NCBI GenBank assembly: GCA_030015575.1
Contig: JASDDO010000006.1
Span: 205,039,632 to 205,103,631, forward strand
Source of the DNA: Agapanthus africanus
Taxonomy: Eukaryota > Streptophyta > Magnoliopsida > Asparagales > Amaryllidaceae
Length of the DNA stretch: 64,000 nt
Direction of reading: 5' to 3'
The notes under the pieces: generated by a model
Database searches by the model: none
Told to the model about the DNA's origin: nothing
Seen by the model: only the letters and a program-made list of their open reading frames with translations
Part shown: in pieces, positions 35,069-47,580 of the stretch
How positions within the stretch are numbered: the first letter of the stretch is position 1
How the letters are laid out: each line of letters starts with the position of its first letter
Translations under genes and position numbers: made by a program

Positions 35069-38000
35069 GCTAGGTTTTACCTTTCGGAGTGTAGGATGAC
35101 CTTGGTATGATGGAGTAAGTAGCTTAAGCAGAGTAACGTAGTATGTGTATGTCCGCGGCATACTTACGACATGGTACTTCGCCTAATGTGACCTAAGTAC
35201 TAATTGGTTGAAATTCCTTCAATGATGATACATATCCTTGTGATTCGATTTCCGTGTTTTTATCGAATCATATTTCTATTTATAGCCTTTATGTCGCCGA
35301 TAACTATGAGGGCTCAGAGAGGTGCAGGGAGAGCCGAGGTCAGAGTTGACTCGTTTGGGACGAGGACTGATCAGGACGGCACGCTCGTTGCACATGAGCA
35401 TATTGATCCGCCTTCGATGGATCGTATCGCTAAGCTTGAGGCAGTTATGCAGGACCTGCGCCAGATGATGAGGTCGTTGGTTGAGGCCAGTCGAGCGCAG
35501 CGACAGGAGGTTGCCATCCCTGTTACCCAGTTATTCCTTACGATCAGCACACAACATTGTGTTACGTTTAAAGCACCAGTGGACGCGGCCCTATTAGATG
35601 AGGTGCGTCTTTCCGAGACTTCGGGAGTTCGAGGATAGAGGAGGGCTCGTGCAGGTGTACCAGCCCAGAGACAGAGGCTTAGTCGCCGTGACAGATTTCA
35701 TGCACGTCGCGGGAGTAGCAGAGGCTTGGGACGAGGACAGTTGTTTAGCTCTTATTCCCAGGAGGGTCGGCAGTTTTTATCTAGATGTTGCCGGTGCGGG
35801 AGTTTGGGTCATCGGGTTCAAGATTGTACTGAGCCACGTGAGTGCGAGGCGGCTGTACCGCAGGTTACCTTATCTTACCTTCACCTCAGGGAGAGTCGCC
35901 TTTTGCGCCTGTTGTTGATCCGCGTCAGACTTTTGTTCAGAGAGGTCGTGGTCGCGGAGGATTTGTTCCAAGTGTACAAGATGGTAGAGGAAGAGTTCAG
36001 CCAGTTGCGGGTAGAGGGCAGGCACGAGCGTTTGCTTCTACTCATCGGGATCCGCGGGCGTCCAATGCAGAGTTTTCAGGTATTGTTAATTCCTATGTTC
36101 TTTGGATTCATATATTTGTTGAATTCGGGATCTATGCAATCGTTTGTTCTACACACTTCGTGCGGTGGTTGGGCCGAGAGTCATGTTTTCTAGATCAGCC
36201 GTTGTTGTGGTAAATTCTGTCAGCGATTCTTTTGTTGCGCGCTACGTATTTCGGTCTAGTGCCAATCGGATAGGAGATAGAGATTCGTCCGTCGATTTGA
36301 TCCTTCTAGAGATGTTGTACTTTGACGTTCTCCTGGGCACAGACTGGTTAGCTACATGCTATGCGTCTGTGGACTGCCGCGAGAAAACAGTTAGGTTTTA
36401 TTTTCCCGGCGAGTCAGTTCTTGTTGTGCAGGGGGACAGTGGTGCCGCCTCTCACAGCTTGAATTCAGCCTTTTTCGCTAGTCGGCTTTTGAGGAGAGGA
36501 TGTCGAGGATTCTTGGTTTTCATTCGTGATACCGGAGCCACAGTGGGTTTGTTGGACCGGGTTCCTATCGAGCGAGAGTTTTCCGACGTTGTTCCAGATG
36601 AGCCGGCAGAGCTTAAGGATCAGCTGCAGAGTTGCTAAATAGGGGGGACTTGTACGTCCAAGTGTCACTTTGGGGAGCTCCTATTCTGTTTGTCAAGGAG
36701 AAGGACGGCAGTTTGAGGTTTTGTATCGATTGATCGTCAATTGAACCGAGTTACGGTGCGGATATATATCCTTTAGCCCGCATTAACGATTTCTTTGATC
36801 GGCTCCAGGATGTGAGGCATTTTTTCTAAGTTTGTTTTGGGATCAGGTCATCATTGTTTGCGGGTGCGGAGTGATGACATTCCGAAGACTGCTTTTGTAC
36901 GCGCTACGGGCTTTATGAGTTTTGGCAGTGTCGTTGGACTCATCAATGCCCTAGCAGCGTTCATGGATGTGATGAACCAGATTCTTCAGGCTGTTCCTCG
37001 ACCATTTTATTATTGTGTTATTGATGACATTCTGGTCTATTCCAAGAGTCGTGAGGAACATGAGTAGCACTTGAAGATTTTCTTTGCATACTTTGGGAGA
37101 GTACCAGCGTTTTGCTAAATTCTCGGAGTTTTCCTTCAGGCCTTATCGTCTTGACTTCCTAGGACATGTAGTTACGGGAGACGGTTTTCGTATGGACCCG
37201 AGGATGATCGAGTCCGTACAGCTTTGGCCCAGACCTATATCAGTGACAGAGGTCCGCAGCTTTTTGGGTTTAGCCGGTTATTACCGCTGTTTCGTGCAGG
37301 ATTTCTTGAGTATCGCAGCACCGTTGACCCTATTGACAAGGAAGGGGGTTCCCTTTCTTTAGACTGAGGCATGCGTGTTGAGTTTTCAGCAGTTGAAGAC
37401 TTAGTTGATGACTGCACCAGTTCTATCTTTGCTTTCTGGTTTGGGCGACTTTGACGTTTACTGTGATGTTTCGCGAGTGGGGCTCGATTGTGTACTGATG
37501 TGGCACTATAGAGTTATCGCTTATGCTTCCCGATAGTAGGAGGAAGTACGAGAAGGATATCCCACTCATGATCTGTAGATGGCCACGGTGGTCTTGCGCT
37601 GGAGATTTGGGGACACTACTTGTATGAGAGTCGTGTCAAATTTTCACGGACCATCAGAGCTTAATGTGCTTCTTCCTGCAGCGGGTTTTGATTGTCGAAA
37701 TAGCGTCGTTAGATGGAGATTGTGAAGGATTGTGATTGTGAGATCCTTTATTACCCATGGCAAGGTGATTATGGTAGCTGATGCTTTGATTCGTAGGCCC
37801 GGGGGTAGCTTGTTCCAGTTGTGCGCAGTTCAGAGACAGTCTTCTGCAAATTTACAGTTCTTGTGCGATCGTTGAGTACAGCGTAAGTTCACCTCTACTG
37901 AGGGGACAGCTTGCTCATGTCCGCGCCCATCCACTTTTAATTAACCATTTTCATGAAGCACTGCCCGCCGATGCTCGTTTGTCTGAGATTCTTGAGCATG

Positions 38001-39337
38001 TTCGGCAGGGTAAGGATTCGGAGTTCTGATTTATGACCAGTGTGTGCTACGTTTAGGGACGCGTTTGTGTGTACCTGATACTGATGGGTAGAAACGCGAG
38101 ATCCTAGAGCAGGAACATCATTCATCTTTTAGTGTTCGTCCGAGTTCCACCGTGATGTGACATGACTTGTGAGATAGTTACGGGTGGGCTGGGATGATGA
38201 GTGATGTTTCAGATTTCGTTTCGAGGTGTCTGGCTTGTTGCGAGCTAAGGTTGAGCATTTGAGACCGGCAGGAGAGTTGCAACCTTTAACCGTTCCGGAG
38301 TGGGAATGGGAGCAGATCTCCATGAATTTCGTTGTGATGTCTACCCAGGTCTAGACAGGGTGTGACTCCATTCGGGTGTTTGTTGTCTGGTTATGCTCAA
38401 TTTTCTCAGTTGTTCTTTGTTATGTTTGTGCGTTTGCACGGAGTTCCTTCATGCATTGTATCCAATAGAGGCACCCAGTTCGCTAGCCATCGTTGGCAGA
38501 AGCTTCAGGAAGCCTTGGGTACTGGTTTAGCTTTAGCGCCGCTTCCCATCCATAGACCGATGGTTTGTGAGAGTTGGCTATACAGACTCTGGAGAATATG
38601 TTTGTGCATACGTACTAATTGTTTGTTGGCAGTTGGGATCGTCGCTTTCCATTGATGGAGTTCTCCTACGATATGGTTATCAGGGGACGTTTCAGATGGC
38701 AACTTTTAGGCCTTGTGTGGTAGGTTATGTAGATCGCCAGTCTGTTTCACTGACTCCGCTAGAGTTGGATTTTGGGCCCCGGCTAGTCGAGAGGTTTCGG
38801 AGAAGATGATTCAAGTCAGGATGAGAGCAGCCCAGTGCAGACAGAAGTCTTATGCCGACCGTAGTTGTCGCAGACTTGAGTTCGCAGTGGGAGATCATGT
38901 ATTCCTACGGATTTTTCCGATAAATGGCGTGTTGAGTTTTGGGAAGCTTAGTCCAAGATTGTTGGTCCTTTTGAGATCCTTGAAGCGAGTTAGTACCGTT
39001 TCCTATAATATGACACTTCCGCCCAGATTTTTGAGTATTCACCCTGTATTCCTATTGTTGATACTTTGCAAATACCTTCATGGCCTTTATCACATGATTT
39101 AGCACCAGATCATTTAGCTTGGTCGCGATCTTTTCATTCACCGGCAGACGATAGTGTTAGGAGATCGGCAGGTGGAGAAACTTCGGTAAAGGGTCTTACC
39201 ATCTGTGGAGGTTTCTTTGGCGTAGCCGTATAGTGAGGTGATCACTTAGGAGGCTGCGAGCGAGATGTGAGAGTTTTGTACTCATCTCCTTGAAGGCATT
39301 CATACTAAGAATTTTAAATTCTGGGATGAATTTCTAT

Positions 39338-39349
39338 AAGGGGGGAGAT
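39338..39349 (+). other. Polypurine tract of element D
   Basis: AAGGGGGGAGAT directly before TGTAATACC of the 3' LTR. Confidence 0.88.
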
Positions 39350-40796
39350 TGTAATACCTTAAGAATGCGATTAGTGTTAATTAGGAGATAATGCGGGTTT
39401 TCTGTAAAAACATTACCACTTCGGTTTCCTCACATTTTATAACATTTAATCAATAATTTATTATTATTTGTTATGGCTTGCACACACTTGTGCATGTTAA
39501 TGTGAAGGTTTGTTTGTGTTAATCTAGTTTACCAATCTTGACACTTTGATTTAATCCACACCTTAAGTTAATCCTTCCTTTCTTAACCGTTCCCTAGATA
39601 TTTGTTGTGAGATATTTCTTGGTGTTTTCGAATGAGAAGAGGTGGCATGGTGACTCATGGTGAGAGCATGCTTGCATTAATAAGGAGGGTAAGAGTAAAG
39701 GTTACACTCACCCCTCATGCTTATCACTTCACTGTCTCTCTCTTTTCATCTCACTCTATCTCACTCTCTTATGTTTCCATCTCCTCATTACCACAACTGA
39801 ACACTCACCTCGTCATCACCAATCCTTCACAAAACTTCACAAAATCTCATCCAAATCACTTCTTAAACCTTGTTTTGCCTCTTAGATGCCTTGGAGCTTG
39901 GAAAGCTAGGATCTTTGAGCTTGTGGGAGTAGGTAATGATCTCTATCTGTTAAGTAGGTCTTTTTAGTGTTGCGTAGCTTATTCGTTTCAATTTAGAACG
40001 CTTAAATTAAAGTTTCGTGCACATATCATATTTTTAGTGTCAATATATGATATCTGTGATCTGCTGTGACACAGTGTGTGTACTAGAAAATCTAGCAGTG
40101 TTGTTGTGTTGTACCAGAGACTCTAAGCTTTCACCTGAAGAACGAACCCCTGGGGCTCGGATTTGGCCGGCGACACTTAGGGAAATTCCGGCGAGCTCGG
40201 TTTTTGGGTGGAGTTTGGGGTTGGTTTTTGGTGGGTAGCTGTCTGCAGTGGTTTAAGTGTGTTTGGTCTTGCTGGAATTTTATGGTTTTACTGTATACAA
40301 AATCCGGGATAACTTGCTTGTTTCTAGTGTTACGACTACGCGTGTTAAGTTATCCGACACGGTTTGTGTCTTTGTGTAGCTTTTGCTCTTGGGTTGGTTT
40401 CATAGTGTCTTTGTGTAAGCCTTCACCTGTTAGCCACTAGACGAACACTTGAGTGTACGTTTGGAGTTGATGCGTCGGTCAAACATAGTTTGTACGTGTT
40501 ATTGGTCGATTTCTAATATACACTTGTTATATTGTTTTATGATCTTAGGGTCGCAGGCGAGGACTTCGGACGCTGCATAGAAGGGAAAGCGAGTGGTTGG
40601 CTTTACTTAGCCCCAGGATCATCAGTGAGTAGATTTAATATCTACAGGGGAATCGCCCGCATGACGTTATGCATCAGGGAAAGATATGATATGATATTAG
40701 CCGCATGTTATATTGTACATATAGAGATTTTGCATAAAACTTCATTGCTTATTATTACTTGTTGTGCTTGGACTTGTACCCTTTGGACACTGCACT

Positions 40797-40855
40797 ATTA
40801 TTGACGGTTCGTGTTGCACGAGGACTAATTGTATTCCACTCACACCGTCAATAAT
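40797..40855 (+). promoter_or_regulatory. Conserved LTR hairpin, D 3' LTR
   Basis: ATTATTGACGG (40797-40807) and CCGTCAATAAT (40845-40855). The stem is perfect. Confidence 0.7.
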
Positions 40856-41371
40856 TGCCATGACACGCACAACACCAATACATACGTGATATTGTATTGG
40901 CTAAGGACTTGAGACATGATCGTTATTTTTATTATGCATATGACATATAACATACCTACATGCTTACACATATGCCTTGACATGCCTAGATGCTAGTTAC
41001 CCATATACCTATATGGTATCGTACCATTAGTGACATGTATATACACATATAAGACATAGCTACATGTACATCTTGCATACATACTTACACATACACCCGT
41101 ATGGTATTACATCATTATTGATAGGTACATGCTCATACACCTTGCTATAGTTACATGTTCACCTTTCTATGATGTTGCGTTTGGTTTCGGAGAAATTAAG
41201 AACCGCATTATATATTTAGTAACTTGTTGCAGTTAAATAGTGTTTTTTCCTTTATATGCTCATATTATTGTTTCATGTTGCACATATTGTATTCAAGGAT
41301 TTTCACATTGAGATATGAATTTCATATGATGTTTTACTTCTAAATATATATATCGGTGGTATGGGACGCTG

Positions 41372-41440
41372 ATATATATATATATATATGTATGTATGTA
41401 TATATATATATATGTATATGTATATATATATATATGTATA
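41372..41440. repeat. TA/TATG microsatellite in D 3' LTR
   Basis: TA runs interrupted by TATG units. The equivalent site in the 5' LTR (about 33540-33610) has only short TA runs between two GTGGTATGGGACGCTG-type units. Confidence 0.9.
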
Positions 41441-42898
41441 TCTTTATCAGTGGTATGGGATGCTGCTATATATGTACACATATATAATAATCTATGCAAG
41501 TATTCTTATTCTTTACTTGATGTTTTCTGATTCTCTTGATATGATATTTCAATGCGTCCACCATGTGATTTCTCGGTTCTGAGATTGGCATGTGATACCC
41601 GATTCGAAGAGCGGGAGGCACGGTCTGCGGGTATATGGTGGACCTGGTATGGTACCCCGGGGCGAAAGGTGATTTCGTGGTGTAGACGTGAGCCTGGCAG
41701 AGGGACCACTACCTACCGGTGACAGTTTTGTACTTGGCGGTGATCGTGGAGATATCGACCTGAGTCATGTAGGTATTGATACATGGAATTTCGAGTGTCG
41801 AAGCTTGGACTCGGGTTTCGATAGCGTATGATACGTACCTATCAGGGCCAGTCGTGGTGACGACACTTGATAGATGAGTTTTTATGTGTCGCTGCTGGAC
41901 ACTAGTTTTCATGATGTTTTCGGGTGTCGATGTTCGACACTCAGGTTCCGTGAGACTTACAGGATATAAGGGCCGATTCTCAGGGCCGATCTGAGAGCCG
42001 ATCTGAGGGCCGATTTGAGGAATTTGGGATTTAGATTGTCTTGATAGACACTAGTCCTGCCACGATGAGGATTTCGTGAGGATGACATGTTTTATCCCAT
42101 ACTCCGCATTTATTCGATATGCATTGCTTCATATATTAGAGTACCTTTTCTGACTGTTGCATATACATATTGCTATTCATTGCTATTAGCTTGTATGTGT
42201 TAGATTAGTGCAGTACGTGCATACTTGCGATTACCTGCATATGTTATTTACTATTCACGAGTTTGCAACTCAACCCCGTTGTGCCATAGGGTTTTGCAGG
42301 TTGTCCCTAAGAGTAGTCAGAGGCAGGGTTTTTCTTCGTATCACATCATCTTTTGCAGCGGATACCGCTTCGGCTGACTGTGTGCAGTTTTGCTATAGGT
42401 GGGTTTTGCGATTATCCAATTTTGCTCATTTTATATTCGTTGTATCCATGTACTCTCCATCTACCACTTTCATGTATTGGCTTATAGACGAGTTGTGAGG
42501 ACGATATTGTATATTATTTTTTGACTTGGAGGTCTTTTATAGAGTTTTTATTTTATCGACTTTTTCTTCGCTACGGCGTTGCATATCTGTTGTAGTGGTT
42601 GTTTTCCGCCTTTGGGCGTGGATTTGCTCCCGTTATGGGATGCTTTACTTATATATTTTGTTGTACCCTATTTGGGAGCTTGTTTTACAAAGGAGATGCT
42701 GCCAAATTTTAAAAGAAATAAAGTTGGAGTTTAAAGAATTTGTATTTGAAGTTTCAAAAGTTTTAACAATATTCTTATCACTTACTACTTTTGATAGTTT
42801 AGATTGCTGGGTTTTCGGCTTACTTAAATTGCGTAAAGCCTGTAGACGTTACGTGGTTTAAGGGCCGTCACGTGCCAATTTCGGGTCGTGACAACACC

Positions 42899-43553
42899 CT
42901 TTTACCTTGCTATAGCTACATGTTCACCTTTATATGATGTGGTATTGAACTTTGAAAGAATTGGAAACCGCATGATATATTTTATAACTTGATGCATTTA
43001 AATAGCGGTTTTCCTTTATATGCTCATATTACTGTTTCATGTTGCATATATTATATTTTATGAATTTTCGCATTGAGATATGGATTTCACATGATGTTTT
43101 CTGGATTTGAGGACCGTGGTAGTTCTTGAAATTATGCATTGTTTGAAAAACCCGGTTTCTCTTGATATGATATTTCGATGCGTCAACCATAAGATTTCTC
43201 GGTTCTGAGAGTTGTGTTAGATATCCCACGCGAGGACTGGACGAGGCCGTGTGCGGGTACATGGTGGGGTCCGGAGGTACCCCGGAGCATGAAGTTCGCA
43301 GATGATGGCGATGAGCTCGAGGCAGGAGAGTAATACCTTACCGGTGACAGTATTGAGACGTATGGATACGGGAATTGCGAGTGTCGGAGCTGGACACTCA
43401 TATGCCATGAGACACATGATACATGGACATCTGGGCCGATCCGGACTGACGGAGCCCAAGGGCCGATCTGGACTGACGGAGCCCTATATATGAGGATTTA
43501 CGTGTCGATGCTGGACACGAGTATTTCATGATCTTTTCGAGTGTCGATGTTAG
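42899..43553 (+). mobile_element. C 3' LTR, piece 3
   Basis: It resumes the C LTR after D (compare 13806-14470) and ends with GTTAG (43549-43553), the left target duplication of E. Confidence 0.92.
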
Positions 43554-45199
43554 TGTAACTTTTTAGAAATCGTTTTGCGAATTTTTCCGTTTTAGGGCAA
43601 AACAGTGGGTATTTTCCGTTTTAACCCGATTTCGATCAAACTTCGGTAGAAACTTGCCGGCGCCTTTTTTAGCTAAAATAAAGATAGTGCACGAATTTTG
43701 GGGGTATATGGGAGGTTTTGGTTCAAATAGAATTTTTCCCTAATAAAATATTATTTTAATGCTTTATTTGTGCACTTTATTAGTGGTAATTACTTTTTTT
43801 TGTTGGTTAATTACTAATAATGTGGTTTTATGCTAAGTTAATCACTAGATTTATATTTAGAACCTTCTCTCCAAATATCTAGATATTTGTGGTAATTAAA
43901 TGTTTTTCTGAAAAAGAAAAGAAAAGAAAAGAAAATGTGTCATTTTTGCATTAAATGTGCATTAAATGATTTTTTTGCTAGAAACTTCTCCACAATTTCC
44001 ACAAATACCTTCTCCCTTCATTTTGGCCGGCCCCTCCCTTATTTCTTGTTGCCCTCATTTTTCCAACTCCATTTTCATCTCATTTTGCTTGAAAAATTCA
44101 TGAAAAATCCAAAGTAATTCATACAAATTCAAATATAATCCAAAACCTTCATTCTTCTTCACAAATCTTGCTTAGATCTTCATTCTACTGAGGATTTTAG
44201 AGGCAAATGTGTCAATTGTTCTTGTTTCAAGTTGTGTTCTTGGAAGGTATAAAACCTTAACCCTAATCTCTTTTTGTTGCTTAATACCTTTAATTAGATG
44301 TTTAATTTAAGCTTTTAAATTAATATTTAGAAATTCAAGAACTCATTTTGATAATCAAATTAGGGTTTTGATTAGCGAAATGGTTAATTAATATGTTAAG
44401 CTTGATGAAAATTAAACCAAGTTGCTAATTTGTTAAATGATATTTTCCTAATCGGCTAATTAAGCAAATTAACAAACTAAACATTTGCTAATCCTAATTA
44501 GTGAAATCTAAAATTTTAGTAAAGGTTTAAATGGTTTAAACTTGCTATTTTAAGATGTTTGTAAATTCTAGTTTTGATAAAACTTGTAGTTTGGTACTAA
44601 AATGATATATGCTGCTTACTTGATTTCGGTAAATTTTAGGCGTGGGTTTCTTTTGACGTTGCGACGTTAATTATATTGATTCCACGCTATATATTGTGTT
44701 TTGAATGTGCGATCGGTACGATCAGGGTCTAGGCTTGGTAGTTGTGTCACTTTGCGTTCCGAGTTAGGGTCGTGTCGATGTCGTTCGTGTCTTTTTGTAG
44801 CTTTTGCTCTTGAGTTCGTTTCATAATGTCGCAACTCGCGTTAGCCACTGAAAACGAACACTTGGGAGTATGTTTGGAGTTGGTGTGTCGGTTAAACGTA
44901 GTTGTACGTATTTTGGTCGATTGCTTATATACACTTGCTTCATTTTTATATGTGTTCAGGATCGCAGGCGGGGACATCGGACGCTGCGAACAGGAGAAAG
45001 CGAGTGGTAGGCTTTACGTAGCCAGGAATGTTTCTGAGTAGATTTAACATCTACAGGGGAATCGTCCGGAAGGCGTTATGCGTCTGGGCTAGAAATGACT
45101 TGACCTGTCGCATATTCTTTTTCATATTTAGAGTTGCGCTTTCACCTTATTGCTTAGTTATTGTTGTGTTTGGACTAGTACCCTTAGGACACTGCACAT

Positions 45200-45258
45200 A
45201 TTATTGACGGCTCTTGTTGCACGAGCACTAATTGTATGACACACACACCGTCAATAAT
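45200..45258 (+). promoter_or_regulatory. Conserved LTR hairpin, E 5' LTR
   Basis: ATTATTGACGG (45200-45210) and CCGTCAATAAT (45248-45258), loop containing GTTGCACGAGCA. The 3' LTR equivalent is 52931-52941 with 52979-52989. Confidence 0.7.
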
Positions 45259-46509
45259 TGCCATGTTACGAACCACACACATACCTATATAATATTGTTT
45301 GGTTAGGGACATTGAGACACTGATTCATATTTCTTTATGCACATTATATATAACATACCTGTATACCTACATGCTTACACTTACGCCTTGACATACATAC
45401 ATGCTAGATACCAGATACCTATATCTTGCTATACCTTTATGTTTATATATATATCTGGTTATAGCTACATGTTTACCTTTACTTGATGTTATTTAGAATT
45501 GAGAAATTAGGAACCGCATGATATTTATATTAACTTGTTGCAGTTAATTAGCGGCTTTTCCTTTATATGCTTACATTACAGTTTTATGTTACGTAAATTT
45601 TATTCATGGATTTTCGCATTGAGATATGGATTTTTCTTGATGTTTTCTTGATTTGGGGACCGTGGTAGTTCTTGAAATTATGCATTATTTGAAAAACCCG
45701 GTTTCCCTTGATATGATATTTCAGCATCCACCATGAAATTTATCGGTTCTGATATATATACTCCATGCGAGGAGCGTTGTGAACCGTATGAAGGTACATG
45801 GTGGGGCCCGGAGGTACCCCGGGGCAAGAGTCGATGTAACATGCCCATGAGCCTTGCAGGGGAACCATACTATCCGGTGACATTACCAATGACTCGGCGG
45901 TTATCATGGGGATACCGACGGGAGTCATGTACGTATGGATAAGTGGAAAGACGAGGGTCAGAGCTAGACACCCGGGATTTTCGGTATAGCGTATGATACG
46001 TACCTATCAGGGTGCCAGTCTTGGTGACAACACTTGATAGATCGGCATTTCTGTATCGATGCTTGACACATTGTTTTCATGATATTTTACTCCTAAGTAT
46101 ATATAATAGTGGAATGGGACGCTGTTATATATGCATATATATATATATATATATATATTAGTGGAATGGGACGCTAATATATATGTATACATATAAATTC
46201 ATATACTTCATCATAATTATTCATGCAAATTATACTTAGAATATTAGAGATTTACTTGATATTGGATTTGGGATGTAGGTGATTTATTTGATATTGGATA
46301 CATGATATTTATGAAATTGCTGATTTTGTACATTTAAGATAAATGAGATTTATTTGATATTGTACATTCAGGATTTGTGAGACTTATATGATATGAGAGC
46401 CAATTTAGGGGCTGATTTGAGAAAATTGGGATTGGATTGTCTTGATGGATTTTGATCCTACCACGATGTCAGGATTCCGTGGAAATGACATGTTTCACCC
46501 CATACTCCA

Positions 46510-46830
46510 TATTTATTGTTTATGCACTGCTTCATGTATTAGTAGTACCTATTAGCGTACCTTTCATGACTGTTGCATTTACATTCTTCATTTTATATGC
46601 GTTGTTTCATGTGTTAGTTGTACCTGCTAGAGTACCTTTCATGACTGTTGCATTTACATACATCATTTTATATGCATTGTTTCATGTGTTAGTTGTACCT
46701 GTTAGAGTACATTTCATGACTGTTGCATATATACATCTTCATATCATTATTGCATGATTATTGCATACAGATTATCATATTATTATTGCTTCATGTATTA
46801 GTTGTACCTGTTAGTGTACCTTTCATGATT
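46510..46830 (+). repeat. ~76-bp tandem repeat in E 5' LTR
   Basis: About four units containing GTTTCATGTGTTAGTTGTACC and CTTTCATGACTGTTGCAT. The same array in the 3' LTR is at about 54240-54560. Confidence 0.85.
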
Positions 46831-47569
46831 ACTGCATTCATATGACCTTTTATTGCCATTAATTGCATATTTTAGATTCGCGCTATACGTGCATACTTGT
46901 GATTACCTGCATATGTTAATTACTATTCACGAGTTGGCAACTCACCCCCGTTGTGCCACAGTTTGTTTTGCAGGTTGTTCCTCAGAGTAGTCGAGGCAGG
47001 TTATTCATCTATCACGTCATCTTTTGCTGCGGATACCGCTTCGGCCCACAATGTGCAGTTTTACTTTAGGTGGGTTTTGTAATTATCCGTTCACGTTTAT
47101 TGTATATTCGTTGTATCCTGTACTCTCCATCTACCATTATCTTGTATGACTTAGAGACTTGATGTGAGGACGATATTGTATATTTTGGTGACTTGGATAT
47201 CTTTTATGCAGTTTTTACTTATATCGTCTTTTATTTCTTCGCTACGGCGTCGTATATCTATTGTGGTGGTTGTTTTCCGCCTTTTGGCGTGGATTTGCTC
47301 CCGTTGGGGATGCTTTACTTTATATTTATGTTGTACCCATTTTTGTGGTTGGTTTTTACGAAGGAGGTGCTGCTGAAATTTTCAAGAAAGTAAATTGAAC
47401 TTAAAGAATTTATACTTAAGATTTTCAAAAGTTTAAACAATGTTTCTTATCATTTCTTATCTATTAATGGTTTAGGTTTCTTGATTTTGGCTTTCTTTTA
47501 CTGCGTTACGCCTGTAGACGTTGCGTAGTATTAGGGCCGTCACGTGCTAATTTCGGGTCGTGACAAAGT

Positions 47570-47580
47570 TGGTATCAAGC
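47570..47580 (+). other. Primer binding site, initiator tRNA-Met (element E)
   Basis: TGGTATCAAGC, a slightly diverged primer site 4 bases after the LTR end. Confidence 0.85.

Larger units (their letters stand above)
35053..39349 (+). pseudogene. D interior: gag-pol remnant
   Basis: A 4.3 kb interior. Gag starts near 35306 (MRAQRGAGRAEVR) and includes a CCHC zinc knuckle (CRCGSLGHRVQDC, about 35790-35830). An aspartic protease region lies around 36200-36450. Reverse transcriptase follows (KEKDGSLRF near 36700, then CVIDDILVYSKS near 37015-37050), with the start of RNase H around 37130-37360. The integrase part (VPSCIVSNRGTQFASH near 38450) is followed by a C-terminal AVGDHVFLR block near 38885 and a VEKLR tail near 39175. 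It has the domain order of Ty3/gypsy chromoviruses. Many breaks are present, but it is the best preserved of the three interiors. Confidence 0.88.
23103..42893 (+). mobile_element. Ty3/gypsy element D (Tekay/Del-like), with nested copia insertions
   Basis: Target duplication ACACC at 23098-23102 and 42894-42898. The 5' LTR is in two pieces (23103-23747 and 32179-35052, about 3.52 kb together). The interior is 35053-39349 and the 3' LTR 39350-42893 (3544 bp). The element is complete in outline but broken many times in its coding region. About 13 differences in the first ~165 aligned LTR bases put it near or slightly younger than C, in which it sits. It is related to C: the LTR starts are similar and the rest is homologous. 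Confidence 0.93.
39350..42893 (+). mobile_element. D 3' LTR
   Basis: An uninterrupted 3544-bp LTR, TGTAATACCTTAAG to GGGTCGTGACA, followed by ACACC. It holds the hairpin at 40797-40855. An expanded TA/TATG tract at 41372-41440 is much shorter in the 5' LTR, so it grew after insertion or contracted in the other copy. Confidence 0.93.
43554..47565 (+). mobile_element. E 5' LTR
   Basis: TGTAACTTTTTAG to GGGTCGTGACA. It contains a GAAAA-type tract (43913-43934), an exon-like block after TGTTCAG|GATCGCAGG (near 44960-45035), a hairpin (45200-45258), (AT)n at 46137-46158, 76-bp tandem repeats and the GAGTTGGCAACTC palindrome. A 101-codon hydrophobic frame at 46452-46757 is only the translated tandem repeat. 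Confidence 0.93.

Noticed and set aside
46452-46757. 101-codon hydrophobic repeat protein, also at 54175-54480
   Set aside because: It is the translation of a ~76-bp tandem repeat inside the E LTRs. It has no other coding support.
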